Source of the DNA: Chrysoperla carnea
Lineage: Eukaryota > Arthropoda > Insecta > Neuroptera > Chrysopidae
Assembly: GCF_905475395.1 (NCBI RefSeq)
Contig: NC_058339.1
Span: 22,824,001-22,888,000 of the forward strand
Direction of reading: 5' to 3'
Length of the DNA stretch: 64,000 bases
Part shown: piece after piece, positions 48,339-61,400 of the stretch
Layout: each line of letters opens with the position of its first letter
How positions within the stretch are numbered: position 1 is the first letter of the stretch
Program-made: the position numbers and the translations under genes
Notes under the pieces: model-generated
What the model was told of the DNA's origin: nothing
Seen by the model: only the letters and a program-made list of their open reading frames with translations
Databases searched by the model: none

Positions 48339-48605
48339 GATCGACTCTAGATATATTATTTGGCAGACATAATTTAGATCTGATAATGTTCTCTAAGACA
48401 ATTTGCAATTTAATTATATATTCTTAAAACGCGCGCTGAAATAGAGGCTCGTGTAATCGTAACTATAAATGCTTATACGCATAAATTCGAAAACTGACCC
48501 ATTACAAATTATCATAGAATTTTTAAGCTCGAAAAAACATAGCATAAATTTGTTGTTCGTTTAATGCTTTATCGTCTAAAGGCCACCATATTTAATTTTA
48601 GCAAA

Positions 48606-48987
48606 CAATCAAGACGCTTTAAACGATTCCTCATGTGTCAAATTATGATAAGTAGTTTAGAAGCGCGGAGGGAACAGACGAAAATACATGCATTTATGAT
48701 AAAGTATAATATTATATATATTTTTGATAAGTGCTAATTACGCTCTATCATTTGATACCTAACACGCCATAATTAAATCGAAATTGGTTTTTCGATCATA
48801 ACTTTATGTCCTGTAGAGATTCAATTTAATAAGACGTAATGTAGTCCATAACCAGCGAGCCATCAAGACACTTTTAATGGTGCCACATATGTCAAATTAT
48901 GATATGTAGTTTAGAAGGTACGAGGAAACAGATGAACATACATACCGGTCAAACGTATAACCCTCACCATAGTATAGTCGGGGTAAC
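48606..48987 (+). repeat. Diverged tandem repeat, ~254 bp step
   Basis: AATCAAGACGC..., then TGTCAAATTATGATAAGTAG, then AACAGACGAAAATACAT (48607-48690) recurs as CATCAAGACAC..., ATGTCAAATTATGATATGTA, AACAGATGAACATACAT (48861-48944). The second copy runs into GGTCAAACGTATAACC with AGTCGGGGTAA (48947-48987), a terminal block also found at 53163-53208. It is probably part of a mobile-element family with that 3' end. Confidence 0.6.
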
Positions 48988-49497
48988 AAGAGATGAAACA
49001 GATTTTTATCTGTTATTTGTATCTATCGATATCGATAGTGTTGGGATGTTTGTTATCATTATTTTACGCGAGTAAAAATTCAAATGAACTTAAACACCTC
49101 ACGAATGAAATTTAACGTAAAAATCCAATTAACAATATTTTAATTTAATACATTAAATGTATTAATTAATTAAATTTTCAAAGGATACAACAAATTTAAC
49201 TGTATCAAAGTAAAATAAAAATTCTTATGATGCTAAATAGGTGTCTCTGAAATACAAATTGAAAATCAAGTAAAAAATAAATTGAAGACATTTTCTAATT
49301 TATATTTCATATCAGAAACTGTATCGAAAACATTTATAGAAGACAACATTTTTTAATTTATTCAATGTGTTGTAATATTCAAATTAACTGAAGCAATGCT
49401 GGTTCTTTGGTGCTTTATAGTGCTTTTAAAATTCTTGCTTATGAACAAAAGCATATATAAATTCAAGCAAACACCTCACTAGAGCAATCGTTTATAA

Positions 49498-49600
49498 TTA
49501 AGGTAGTACGAGCGCTAAGGTCAGTTTAGACTAGACCAACTGCATATAAAAAAAATTCAGCCGTTTATTCAACATTGCCCTGGCGCTCGTACATCTTTAA
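49498..49600. mobile_element. 103 bp piggyBac-type MITE
   Basis: TTAA at 49498-49501 and at 49597-49600 flank inverted ends: GGTAGTACGAGCGCTAAGG (left) and, as the complement of the right end, GATGTACGAGCGCCAGGG. The ends share GTACGAGCGC exactly. TTAA duplications and short inverted ends fit a piggyBac-derived MITE. Its GC content stands out from the flanks. Confidence 0.75.
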
Positions 49601-52510
49601 GTGGGGTTCAGAGATCAACAATTTTTATTTTGAAGTGACAAGCCTATCTGTGTTTTTCAAAAAGTTATACGTTTTGATTAGATAAAAGACGACTTCTTAC
49701 ACTTTGCTCTTACTGTTGTTATAAATTAACGGTTTGTAAAAATTAATCTTGCTTGAAAGTTCCACCAGTATCTTAATATGCTTGTGGGGCATCTTGACAG
49801 TTTCATTATTTCTATTAGTTGGGTCAAACTGTGTGTGTTAAATGCGTATTTTTTTTTCTACGTCTTCAGTTTCAGTTTCTCTGTGAGGAGTCTTCATCAA
49901 TCCATATAATATCAAATTGTTGATATTTCTAACGAATATTATGAGCAAATTGATAAAAACAATTATTATTTTATTTAAAAAAAATTAATTAAATATTGAT
50001 AAAAATAGTATGAGGAAAAACCATTTTCCTTGTATGCTAAATCAAAGAATTGTAGTAAACAAAATAATTGTGTGTATTTAAAATGAAACAGAAAATAGGA
50101 GACATTTTATACACTTCAATGTTGACTGAGAAGAAAAAAAACTACTCTTATAGAACAGGAAAATACATAAAAATAAAAATAGCAATGTGAAAAATTCTGT
50201 TTAAAATTCTATCCAAGTAATTGTAGTACTGAATCTATTAAAACATGCTTCTTGAAAAATATTTACTATCTTTATACAGATCATAGAAACTACTGTTGCG
50301 AACAGAATTCAAGGGAAAAAGTACAAAAAAATTGAAGGTAACAGCTTAACTTGTTTGAATAATTTAAACATTTGTCTCAAACTTTAAACAGTGTTTATAT
50401 TTTTAGTACGATCTGAATATTTCTTTTTACAATTCGTGATAAAATTTTCAAATCTTTAACAAACACACATGTATAACAAACTTAGATGCAAACATGCATG
50501 CAACAAATAGAAGAAAAGTTTTATTAATTCTGAATGGAATGATCTTCAGTGTTTGAACATCATTTCTTGATTATTTCATAAATAATTACCATACTTGCAA
50601 AGAGTGCGATGTCTGAAGAAATGAAAAATACAAAGAAAGTATTCTGTAAATAACTACCAGTTACCTACTACCTTAAAGCCCAATGCACATTTACTTGGCT
50701 ATTTGACTTGTACAGGAAAACACGCACGAAGAGAAAAATAATTCTGCAATATTTTTCATTCGAGTTATAAAAAATGTCAACTCCGCTACTGAAAATAGCT
50801 AGAAAAGAAAAGAAAAATAGTTTCATCTTGTCACCAACTTTTTAGGATGTCACAAATTTTAAAAGGAATAATTATGAGTTTAATTTACTATCAAAAGTTT
50901 GCTATCGAAATACAGTACATCCATGAAAAAGGGCCTGAAACTTTATTTAACTTTTCGAGTGTTTGATGGGGATTATTGAAAACCAAAGAAAAAAGATTCA
51001 TAGATTTAACAAGGAATTGTGTTTTTTCCATAAAACCAAAACTGTTTATAATGCAGTCAATTTTATACCTTGAATTTACTCGGTTTATCGTTTTTTTTTT
51101 CTTCTTTTTTTTTTATATATAAAATTATCATATTTTACGAATTGATTGATCGCTATTGAGTAGTAATATAGTTTGAAGGGTAGTAAGTTCTATCAACATA
51201 ATATTTACAACATAAACTAGAAACTTTAACGTTGCTCATTGTAAATTAGCAGGAAAAGCAAGGAAAAATAATAAAAATCCTCAAATAAAAGGATCTTAGA
51301 AAAGTTTACAATACGAACACCTGAATTGACTCGAAGTAAACTTGTAGTAAGTATAAAATGTATATAGTAAATAACATTTCAATTTAATTTAATTTGAATT
51401 AATATGTCCACCACATTTCAAATGAAAATTTTGTTAAAGAAACTTGTATACGAATGGAAATCGTTATGGGTTTAGTGGTAGATACATTATGCTTTATAAA
51501 TATTGGAAAATGTTTGTTGCCAATAATTTACTTCACGGTGAGTGTAGTAAAAGAGTTTGACTAGCTGTAGAATGTATGGCGTGTCTAGTTTTAAATGGAA
51601 AAGTTGATTATTCGAAAAAGTATTTTATGTCTTATTTGACAGTATCGTTCAAGTTTTACTTGAAAAAACCCTCTTCAAATATTAACGATGTTAGCGATCC
51701 TTTAAAATCAATTATCTAATGGTAGATGTAATTTATTCCAAATAGAAATTTGACTGGAACTGTTCGTAAATGAAACTGAACTATAGTGAGCTAGAATGGA
51801 TTGTCTTAAAAAGAATCCCTCATTTAAAGAACATAAAAACTGCAAATACTTATTGGCTTAAGAATTGGGATTATAATCAAACCAGGAGGTTGAAAACCAC
51901 GATAGATTATAAAAGAACCTAATGGGCGAAATATGAAGTTTCGCTATATATATGATTTAAATGCTTCTCTCAAGAGAATTTTTTTTCGAACATTTACAAT
52001 TTGGAACTTACTGATTTCTCCAATCAATGGACGGTAGCAAAAAATAAAACATATGAAGTGATTGTCTTTCTTGAACGATGTTTAGAGACGACAAAATACT
52101 AACTCAACTGTTAAACGAAATTCAATCGCTAAGAGGTTATATTAAGTAACCATTTTGGAATAAACTTGAGTAAAAGAGAGAAGTTGCTTAAAAGCTTACT
52201 CTTGAATCTTTTACCGTCTTATCTAGTCGCATCTAATATTAATAATTTTCAAATATCAGAATGCATATTTTAGACAGTATAAAAATACTTTATTGCGTTG
52301 AATCGAACTTTAAAATTAACGTTGATTGATAAACCCTCTTAAATGTGAATTATTTTCCTTAAAACTTATTTTCTAATGAAAGTATAAAATCTTTCAACTC
52401 ATTTGAATTGAGTCACCCTATATTTTCGTACGTATATATGTATCGAACTAAACCCGTCTGGTATTATACATTGATAGATAGGAGATGCTTTAGATAAATT
52501 CTAAAAGACA
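49601..52510. other. AT-rich DNA, nothing recognised
   Basis: Nearly 3 kb with no open frame worth listing, no ordered repeat and no RNA gene seen. Confidence 0.55.
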
Positions 52511-52528
52511 CCCAACGTCGCCGCGTGG

Positions 52529-52551
52529 CCCATGCCATGCCATGCCATGTG
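52529..52551. repeat. (CCATG)n microsatellite
   Basis: CCCATGCCATGCCATGCCAT and a few further bases, about four units, in a short GC-rich patch that starts with CGTCGCCGCGTGG at about 52516. Confidence 0.85.
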
Positions 52552-52924
52552 AACGAACAAGGTTGGATTATCGGAGTCTCATGGGAAGTGGAAATAATGT
52601 TAGCAATCGAACTCCACTGTATAGATATATATATATATTAGTCCAACGTAAGGGGATTCTTTTATTCATCTATAAGAAATTCATTTCAGTATATAGTAGA
52701 ATCAATGTTATATAACCACTGTTATTCAGACCAAAGTGAACTAAATTAATATTGAATCATTTAAAATGGAAATGTAAAATGTTTTTTAAAGAACGTAAGA
52801 AGCATCAATTGATAAAATTAATATAATATTTTTTTCTACTTTATTATTGACGATTTTAATGAAATGATAACTTAAATCAGTGAATTACAAGTGAAATTTA
52901 CAAAATTTAAAAACTCCTGACTAA

Positions 52925-53208
52925 TTTTTAGTGTACGGAACCCTAAATTATCATTTGAAACACATCTAAGAATACTCTCGATTAAATTACCTTTTTCCTT
53001 AAAGCTTCTTCCAAATTGAGTCGATTTTGAAGAATATCGCCAATTTTTTATTTTTTTCGGGTACGTAACCCTAAACTCGCACTTTAATCATAGCTTAGAA
53101 CACGCTCCATTAAATTGCCTGTCAAACGAACAGACAGACACACAGGGAGACACAATCATAGCGGTCAAACTTATAACACCCCTTTGTTTAGTTCGGGAGT
53201 TAAAAATC
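52925..53208 (+). repeat. Dispersed repeat with internal duplication
   Basis: GTACGGAACCCTAAATTATC (about 52934) recurs as GTACGTAACCCTAAACTCGC (53061). Both are followed by an AGAATACTCTCGATTAAATT / AGAACACGCTCCATTAAATT block, a step of about 127 bp. The element ends with CAGACAGACACACAGGGAGA and GGTCAAACTTATAACACCCC (53163), the same terminal block as at 48947-48987. The general pattern is common among insect interspersed repeats. Confidence 0.7.
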
Positions 53209-54164
53209 AATAAATTGCAACACATAATTTCTGTAAATTATTTGAAAAAATTATTTGATTTAAAACCCTGCTTGCAACTAAAGTATTCTCAATATTAATA
53301 TCTTGCTGCGCAATTTTCAATTGCAATATCTTGCTGCGCAGCGAAGCTGCGGACTACATTTGCTTGGTATCATATATCAAAGAAATTATCATAAAAAAAA
53401 TATCCATATTAAACATTTTGCTTCTTGTTATTTTTTCTGCTTTTTAGAGTTATGTGAATCCATTGTCATTCAATTCTGAGCTGTGGTCCAAATTTCAAGT
53501 TTCTAACTCATCAAAAAGCGAGTTAATAAAAACGTGTTTAAATATGCCTAGCCCGCGTTACCTGGTGATATAAGATAAGGACGGCCCTGCTTAATATTTT
53601 GTTTTACTTAGTTGTTAAACTATAAGAGTATATAAGTAATAAGTATTATAAGAAATGTAAATACAGAACAGAGATAAACAAATAATTTGAATTTTTGATT
53701 GATACAAGAGTATTGAATTTGATTAACATATTGTAATAAATAATAGAAAATTTAATAAAAGGAAAAAGGAAGATATACGAAACTGCAAATGAACACAATT
53801 CAATTTTCTTTTATTATATTTAAGACATGTTGTTTATGTATAAACCATCCCAAACCCAAATAACATCGATACATTTTAGTTACTATCAGATATAAGATTA
53901 TTTCAAACAAGTATTTTTTCACACAAACTACAGACAAAAAACTACAAATAACAATTTTTACACACGTGAAAAAGCTCATGCAGAGAGACAGTAGTTTGAA
54001 TTTGAAAAATAAGAATTTTCCTGAACAAATAGTACATTACGGCCCACATCAGAAAGCTAAAGTTCACGTGGGTTGTCTACCATTTTCTTTATCTCCTAGC
54101 CGAATGAAAGGGTCTGACAAGGGTCTTGATGTTAAAATAAATAGTTAAAATAAAAAATCAATCA
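53209..54164. other. AT-rich DNA with one short open frame
   Basis: A 60-codon plus frame at 53966-54148 is less AT-rich than its surroundings (IVHYGPHQKAKVHVG, then LPFSLSPSRMKG). No domain is recognised; it could belong with the open segments at 54472-55201. Confidence 0.25.
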
Positions 54165-54272
54165 CCCGACTGCGTTAAATAAAATCTAAAAAGAAAAAAA
54201 ACAAGTCCAGTAGACTACATAGCGGCTTTAACAGTCATTAATTCTTTCTTTTTCGATTTTATTTAACGCGGG
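54165..54272. mobile_element. 108 bp hairpin element (MITE-like)
   Basis: CCCGACTGCGTTAAATAAAA with TCTAAAAAGAAA (54165-54196) pairs with TTTCTTTTTCGATTTTATTT and AACGCGGG (54245-54272), about 28 bp with few mismatches. The interior is non-coding. Confidence 0.65.
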
Positions 54273-54471
54273 TTTTTCGCGGTCGAAATTAATCGATACG
54301 TTTGCAAGATACGAAATAATAATATACATACATACCATACATACATACAAAATACCCGCCATAAAAGTAACCGCTCCTTAACAGTCGAGTAAAAAATATC
54401 CAAATCCAAGTAGTCGTTTGTGATAGGTTGTGACTATTTTACTTAAATGGAGAGAGTTAAATATTTAAAAA

Positions 54472-55201
54472 ATGAGTAAATCGTTAAAGCATTTTTATTT
54501 AGTTCACAGAAGAATTAATAGAGGTAGCTGTAAAGCCTATTTTTGCCAATACTTAAAAAAATTAAGCATGCCAAATGATTTTATGATGTTTACAAGCATA
54601 CCAAATGATTTTGAGGACGAATGGTATGTAATACAAAGAATAAAAATGAGTGTAAATGACCGGCGGCATTGAGCACATTTTATTTGCCGCTGGAGACATT
54701 TGTTGCGACATATGTGTAGTTGAGAAATGTAAAGGTACTTTAATTCTCGAGAGGTTATGGGGTGATTTTCCTTTATATTTACTCTACACAGCTCTTGATA
54801 CTCATTTATGTGTTGTAGATATCTCAAGCTATAGACCAACAAAACTACCTCAGTATGTAGAGTTAGCTTGCTTATATACTTACTTTCTTACTTTTAACAC
54901 TATACAACGTATACAACAAACATATCCTTCCCCAAGATTGTGGTTAGAATATGGTGGCTTTTGCACTATTATCCTGCAGCCATAATAATATTGACTTGAA
55001 TGTACAGAGAGTTTTGAACATATTGAAAGCTATCTTATACGTACTAGAAAATATTATTAATGCGAAAGAGAGGCTGGATCTACGCATGATTTGGATATAG
55101 AATTCGTTGAGGAATATTATTTTAGGCACATAGAACAAATTTTAATTACACACATTCATAATCATACTCATAAGCCTTCCCTAAATCAGAAGTTTTTGTA
55201 A
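54472..55201 (+). pseudogene. Possible decayed coding region, origin unknown
   Basis: Four plus-strand open segments follow each other with small overlaps and changing frames: 54472-54672, 54656-54985, 54951-55100 and 55085-55201. Each picks up where the last stops, as expected for one frame broken by indels. Composition is less AT-rich than the flanks. The translation of the second segment (for example LWGDFPLYLLYTALD and SSYRPTKLPQYVELACLYT) is not low-complexity. I do not recognise the protein; an endogenous viral or transposon gene is possible but unproved. A 101-codon minus frame overlaps it, and single frames of this length occur by chance, so the case rests on the chain of segments. 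Confidence 0.25.
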
Positions 55202-56644
55202 CGGAATTACATTTGGAAAAATATTTCTTAAACAAAAATGGCTGCATTAAAAGCGGGGTACCTTAAAAGACGCTGATATGACTTTAATATCATATTTTTC
55301 AACAAACTCTATGACATTTGATGCTATTTTTAAGTTTATCGAGACACGATACTTTATCAGTTTCCAATAGTCGCATGCATGCATATAAAAAAAAGGTATT
55401 TTATCATTTTGTTATTGTTTTTTGTTTATATCATTTATTGTTTTGGATTGATTACACCTGAAATAAATATTAACAAATCGTAACAACAAATAACAATCTT
55501 CATACAAAACCAACTTTTTATTTACACAAAAAATCTTAAAATATTACTTTACGTGTACAAAGTGGCACTAAGAAGTGTAAAAACCCCTTTCTTTTTTCGA
55601 AAATTACATTAACCATATTTTCAAGTGTTTTCAAGTATTTTCTTACTTTTCTGTCCCACCTTTTATTTATTCATTATTTTGACTTTATTAACAAAAATTC
55701 GAATAACAGATTATAAACAATTAGCATTTTATTTTTCACATTTAATATTAGAAAAAACGATTATAGTTACCTTACTAAGATTCTACCATCAATATTTTGC
55801 GTATACTCATTATATCTGAGCATATAAGTATATACACATCCTTGGTGGCAAGTAGACGTTTTTGTGTATTTTTAAACAAACATAACTTTTGTGATTTCCC
55901 TTGATATTGTTAATAAGACTCAAACATAATAAACCAAATTTAAAAGGGCAATAGAATTTTTTAGTATCTCAGCTTGCTATTATGCTCGTATATTGGCAAC
56001 TATACAAATAATTCGTTTATCATATCCGAGACAGAAATTCTTTTGAAATACCAACTATAGTGTGTTTGTTTAAAACAAATTTTCTATTTTTCTTTTTTCG
56101 ATATTTTTTTCTTTCATCGGTATAGAATTATTCAGTTTTTGAGGTGGTTTTTTTTTTTTAACTCAATTGGAATTATATATTAGTAAACAATTTGATCTGG
56201 ATGCCTTTGGAAAAGTTTCAACCACATCTCTACCTCTCTCGGATCGAATGGCATTTAGTTTAAGAGAAATATTTCTATTAACGAACCAGTCTTAGGTTAA
56301 TAATAAAGGGAAAATTACAAAAAGCTAGAAATATTGTTACATTGGTAAGCATTTGGCACATTGGTAAGAAATATATAAAATACATATTCATATCACGTTC
56401 CACTGTCAACCACATTTGTTGGAAATCTTATTTTAAAAAGAAAAATTTTATCTTCATCATTTTCATGTAATATAATATATATTTTATGAGTAAACCATAG
56501 TTTTTCTGTTTTATTAATACGTATAAATAAATTTTGATAGACTTTCAATCTATAAGTATTTCAACTTAATATTTTACTTCATAAATAAATAGTTCATAAA
56601 TATTTTATTAAATATCGAAAAGTTATACAAAAATCATTCAATAG
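55202..56644. other. AT-rich DNA, nothing recognised
   Basis: Low-GC sequence with T-rich runs. No gene or ordered repeat. Confidence 0.55.
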
Positions 56645-57024
56645 CTCCGTGAAAATAGCACCCCAAAATGCGAATTTTCATAACTTGCTGATTTGAATCG
56701 TTGGTCCATCATTTGTCTACATTTGACCACCCAAAACCGTTGCTTAACGAATAGCATTTGCACATTGTGTAAATTCGCATGTGGGTATTCTGAACTAAAT
56801 TTTAATTTCCTCGTAGCTTAAAATTGGTGGGTGGACAAACGAGGACAAATAATTTTCAAATAAATGATGCCTACATTTTATGAAAATTTATATTTGTTGG
56901 TGCTGATGTAAATTTTTCTAATTGTACTAAAACTTTTAATTAGAGGGAGGACAAATGAATATTTTGGATGGACAAATCAGCATTTTGTAAAAATTGAATT
57001 TGGGGGTGCAATTTCCACAGGGGT
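56645..57024. mobile_element. 380 bp MITE with imperfect inverted ends
   Basis: CTCCGTGAAAATAGCACCCC (56645) and the following TTTTCATAACTTGCTGATTTG block pair with the complement of 56970-57024 (CCCTGTGGAAATTGCACCCC and so on), arms of about 55 bp with mismatches. TCATTCA occurs just outside both ends (56634-56640 and 57025-57031), compatible with a target-site duplication of hAT size. Inside, a GGACAAA(C/T) word recurs four times. Confidence 0.65.
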
Positions 57025-57031
57025 TCATTCA

Positions 57032-58139
57032 CTGCTTTATTTGATAGTTATGAAAATGCTAAAGGTCGGTCATTTAATCCATTGAAATAATTGTCTTTAT
57101 TTGAATCGACTTAAGGCACTCTATCTATCAGGTGGCCCTAAATCAGTATAACTAAAATAAAAAACCATTAAATTTGCAATAACTTAACTTTAAAATTGAA
57201 TAATTTAAGAATTTATCTCAATGAAAAAAGCTTTGAAAGTAATTTAATGCTTAGCTAGTATATTTCTTTTATCTTGGTGTTTAGGTTACTAAATGTAAAA
57301 AAGTTGTAATTGGAGTCCTTCCTTGATAATGATTTTTGAACATCAAATTGACAATACTTTTTCTAGTTGGAGTAAATTTGACACCTACTCATGATTTGTG
57401 CTCTTTGTGTTATGATATTTCATCGTAAATACACCGTCTCAAACATCTTGGAGAGATGGTTCTCACTCTGAAAGATATTACTAACGAATCCTTTTCATAT
57501 TTCAAAGTATAGTATGTCGTCGAAACGCCTATTTTATTGCTTTATTGTATATTATCATCCGAAGTCCATAATCTAATTCATCTATCGTTTGACTGATTTA
57601 TTATATTGATTTTGATAATATCGAACTATTGAATAGAAAAAGCCTTTCTTTATATATAGTCTACGAAATACTATCTATCTAATGGTTTCTGTTTCTTAGT
57701 TAGATAATGAAGGAAATAAAGTCCATACGTTTACAATTTGAAACACATTATATCCCATGCACATTACAGCATTGACGAATAGGAACTGTAAATAAAAATA
57801 TAGACAAAATAGTATAATAGAAACGTCTTCTCGTGTTTCTTTTTGTTAGTAATAGTAACTCTTTTCATGGCTTGTAAACCACAATTACGAACCCTAAACA
57901 AATCATGAATATTTCTTTAAAAATAGCTATTTTTTAGTTGAGAGATCCTATTCATTTAAATAAAGTAAATATTTCTTAGCAATGAATTCAAAATGTTGCG
58001 AAATTATATATGAATGAGATATGAAAAAATTATAAAAAAATTATTGTCCCATTTTTAAAATGAGACTTACAACCGCCATATTGAATTGTTTTCTTTTATT
58101 TAACTGTATCACTTTGAGTGATGTAATAATTCTAATAAT
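57032..58139. other. AT-rich DNA, nothing recognised
   Basis: No gene, RNA or repeat was identified. Confidence 0.5.
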
Positions 58140-58420
58140 CATTACTAGTATTATGAATGCGAAAATAACTCTGTCTGTTTGTCTGCCTGTGTGTTACGCA
58201 ATCATGCCTAAACTACTGAACCAATTTGAATGAAAATAATACAGAGATAGTTTTACAACCTTAGAAAACACATAGGAAAAAAAAGGCTGTAAAATGTTGA
58301 AATACGGGAAGCATGTTTGAATGTAAATATCGTCATTTTTAATTCAAGGTTTGTGAAAATTTTATCCTACAGGGGAGTAACAATAGGGGATGAATGTTTT
58401 TGTGTGATGGCGTCGGCAAG
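58140..58420 (+). repeat. Microsatellite-linked dispersed repeat (copy 2)
   Basis: TACTAGTATTATGAATGCGAA is followed by AACTCTGTCTGTTTGTCTGC, GTGTTACGC, CCTAAACTACTGAACCAATT and, after an AT-rich gap, AATAGGGGATGAATGTTTTT. The first blocks match the order at 12205-12360. The layout is that of a common insect interspersed repeat often classed with Helitrons. Confidence 0.6.
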
Positions 58421-61400
58421 AAAGCTTATGGCCCAGAAAATACAAATATAAAAGAAATACAGAAAATTACGGAGTCCTTATAAAATGTGAAACTGAAATT
58501 AGTGCAATAACCCAAAATAGGTGTTAATTTAGAAAGATGAGAGAAGCAACAGAGGATATCAGACCACAGCTTTCAAGATGTAGGTACTAGATACTTAACC
58601 GATTGAAAAATTATTTCACTTAGAGAAAGTTTCATTATCAACGAATCCCATGGGATATTTTCCAAAAAAATTAGGGCGCTGAACCAAAATAAAACATTCG
58701 ACGAAATTGTGAACAGAAGGAGTGAAGTAAAGGTTATATATAACACAATAATCTTGGTATTTAGAATTGAAGTTGCCCAACGATGCGGGTAGTTCACCGG
58801 TACACCTATACATTCACATAAGATCAGACATATTCAGATTACGTTGGAATAAAGAAAGTGGACGAATTTTCCAATCTTGTGGACCACTTTTCCAACTGTT
58901 TTTTTTCCGAAAACTTTATGAACGAATAGTAAATGATTGGTAGTTATATAGAAATTTTCTGTTATTTAAGTTGTAACTATTTCAATAATTGCAAACTGTT
59001 CAAATAATTATATCCAAGTACATGCGGAGTATTTAAACATACAACTGTTAACTTCATTTGTTTTACTGTGCTTGTATTGAAGTACAAAACTAACATTAAC
59101 GATTTGTTTCGTTTCTAATAAATACGATAATCTCATTTTTAGTACAAATAATTGATGGATACTACAGACTCAAGATGTAAACGTATATCTCATTCTTCAC
59201 AGAACATTCGTCTGTCGATTTACTTTGTTATGCCTTAGAAACATACAATATCTTTACTAGACTATTATTCAACCAATACAAAATATATATACATGATGTT
59301 ACAAAATTATACACTTTATTTTACCAAGACATAGAAATTAACCAAATGAAAGACACTTCGAATGTGAATATTCACTTAGAAATGGTTTGTTTATGTCACA
59401 ACGCTATGAAAAAAGTATCAATTGAAAAAATCACAAAGATTGTTTTTGGATTTTATGGAATAATTTTGATCGGTTGATGTATTATGTAAAAAATACTTAT
59501 ATCCAATCGTAAAATGAGTGCCTTTTTTACAATTTTTCTGGTCCTTACATTCCAAAATAATTTAAAGAAATAAAATCTGGTTTATTTGACGATTAAATCA
59601 TAAATTTCTAACAGATATATTAGATAATATGCATCCCCTGCCAGGCGGCCTCAGGGTTCTGCGCCTGTTAACGTTTCGGTCCTGCTCAGATTCATCTTAT
59701 CGCAATATAAAAATATTACTTCAATTATTGTTAAGGAATATCAATGCATATTTCATTCATGAAATTAATTTTCGAGTGAAAAGAATAAAAAATGGATTTA
59801 AATGTGTTTCACACAATAAAAAAAGTACTATTTACAAGAAAATTCGTTTTTAAAATAATAGCAAATGAATATTTTCTTGGTTTAAGAAGATATTCGCTAT
59901 TCAATTTTTATTTGCTTGAATTAAGTACAGAGATCATTGAATGAATAAATTACTTCTTATAAAGATATCCAAATAAACGAGTTTACTTGAATCCAGTACT
60001 TTCTTTACTGCGCATGCTGATTTTAATAATCTCGATTTAACGAAATGAGGGCTAGTGTGGATTCTAATTTACCATTTTATAATTTCTTCTAAAAAATAAT
60101 GGAAATAAATTTTGTTTTCTTTTTCTAATCAAAGCTACTCATAATTTTACGACATTCTGTAAATACACTATAATACTATCAGAAAACTTCGCTTTACTAG
60201 TTAACAAACTCGACAGAATTAAGACGTAAAGAGATTTATGGTATTGGTGTCAATTTAGACATTTTGATGAATGAAGGTATTACTCTTTTCTAAAACAGTT
60301 AGCAATTCACCTGTCGTTATAATAGTGTCTTTAAAAAATTTTCCTGTTCTAATTTTTTTGTTATTATCAACTTTCTTACACATTCTTTACTCTACATTTC
60401 TTGGATGTACTACAGTTTCAATTATTTTTCGTTTACCCTCGAACTTTAATATCATTTTAATTCACTAAGTTAATTAGTTAATTAACTTTAAACAGGAGGA
60501 ACAAAAGAATATTATTTTTCAAATGTTTGGCTTTTTGTTTCCCAATACCATCTAAATAGAAATATTTTATCATTTATGCTTCTTTCTACTTTACTAATTG
60601 ACATATAATTAAGTAAGTTAGAATTTTTCTGTGACATAACTACCAGTGATATGAGGGACGTCCGTATCCGTATTCGCGGATATTTACCTTGAATAAAGGA
60701 TCGGTGTCCGCATTCGTTTCTTTTTAGCGGATCTTGTGCGGATGTTTAGTACGAATTTTTGTTTTGTTCTAGAGGAAACATAAGGAATTTAAAACTGAAT
60801 TTACAAAAAAACAACACAATAATTAGTAAATTTTAAATTGCGCGTGTCCATTAATCAATGAAAAAGACTCGACGAATCGCAGTTTGACTTCCAATATCTT
60901 CGGATAAATTTTTCCTCGAACCCCATTTCATCTCAGGTAAGTTACAATTGTGTTCTTAAAAATAACAATTAATAAATTTTTAATAGTCTAGTGTAAAATT
61001 AGCGTAACTTGTTTTTTTAGCGATTTTTCCTTATAATTTTGAGATATTCGATGAGGTGTCTTTTTTATGGGCTCTTATTGTATTTGAGAGTAAATAAATT
61101 AGTTAAAAAGTGTGAAACCCTTATGATTCTATTACACTTGTAACTGTAGCTGCAAATAAAAGCATACAAGAGTATTACTTTTTTTTTTAAATAATGGTGA
61201 TTTGAAAAGGTTGAATAATTGATTCAGAATAATTAATTGTATTTGCGCCTTTTTCTTGTTTTGAATTATTCAAATGATAATAAATATATGATTATCTTCT
61301 TTTATAAAGCAATCAAATGAAGTTGGGTACAAAAAAAATTCAAACCTTTATAACTATATTTATAAGGGTAATAATCTGCTACTAGGAGGTTGTGCGAGGT

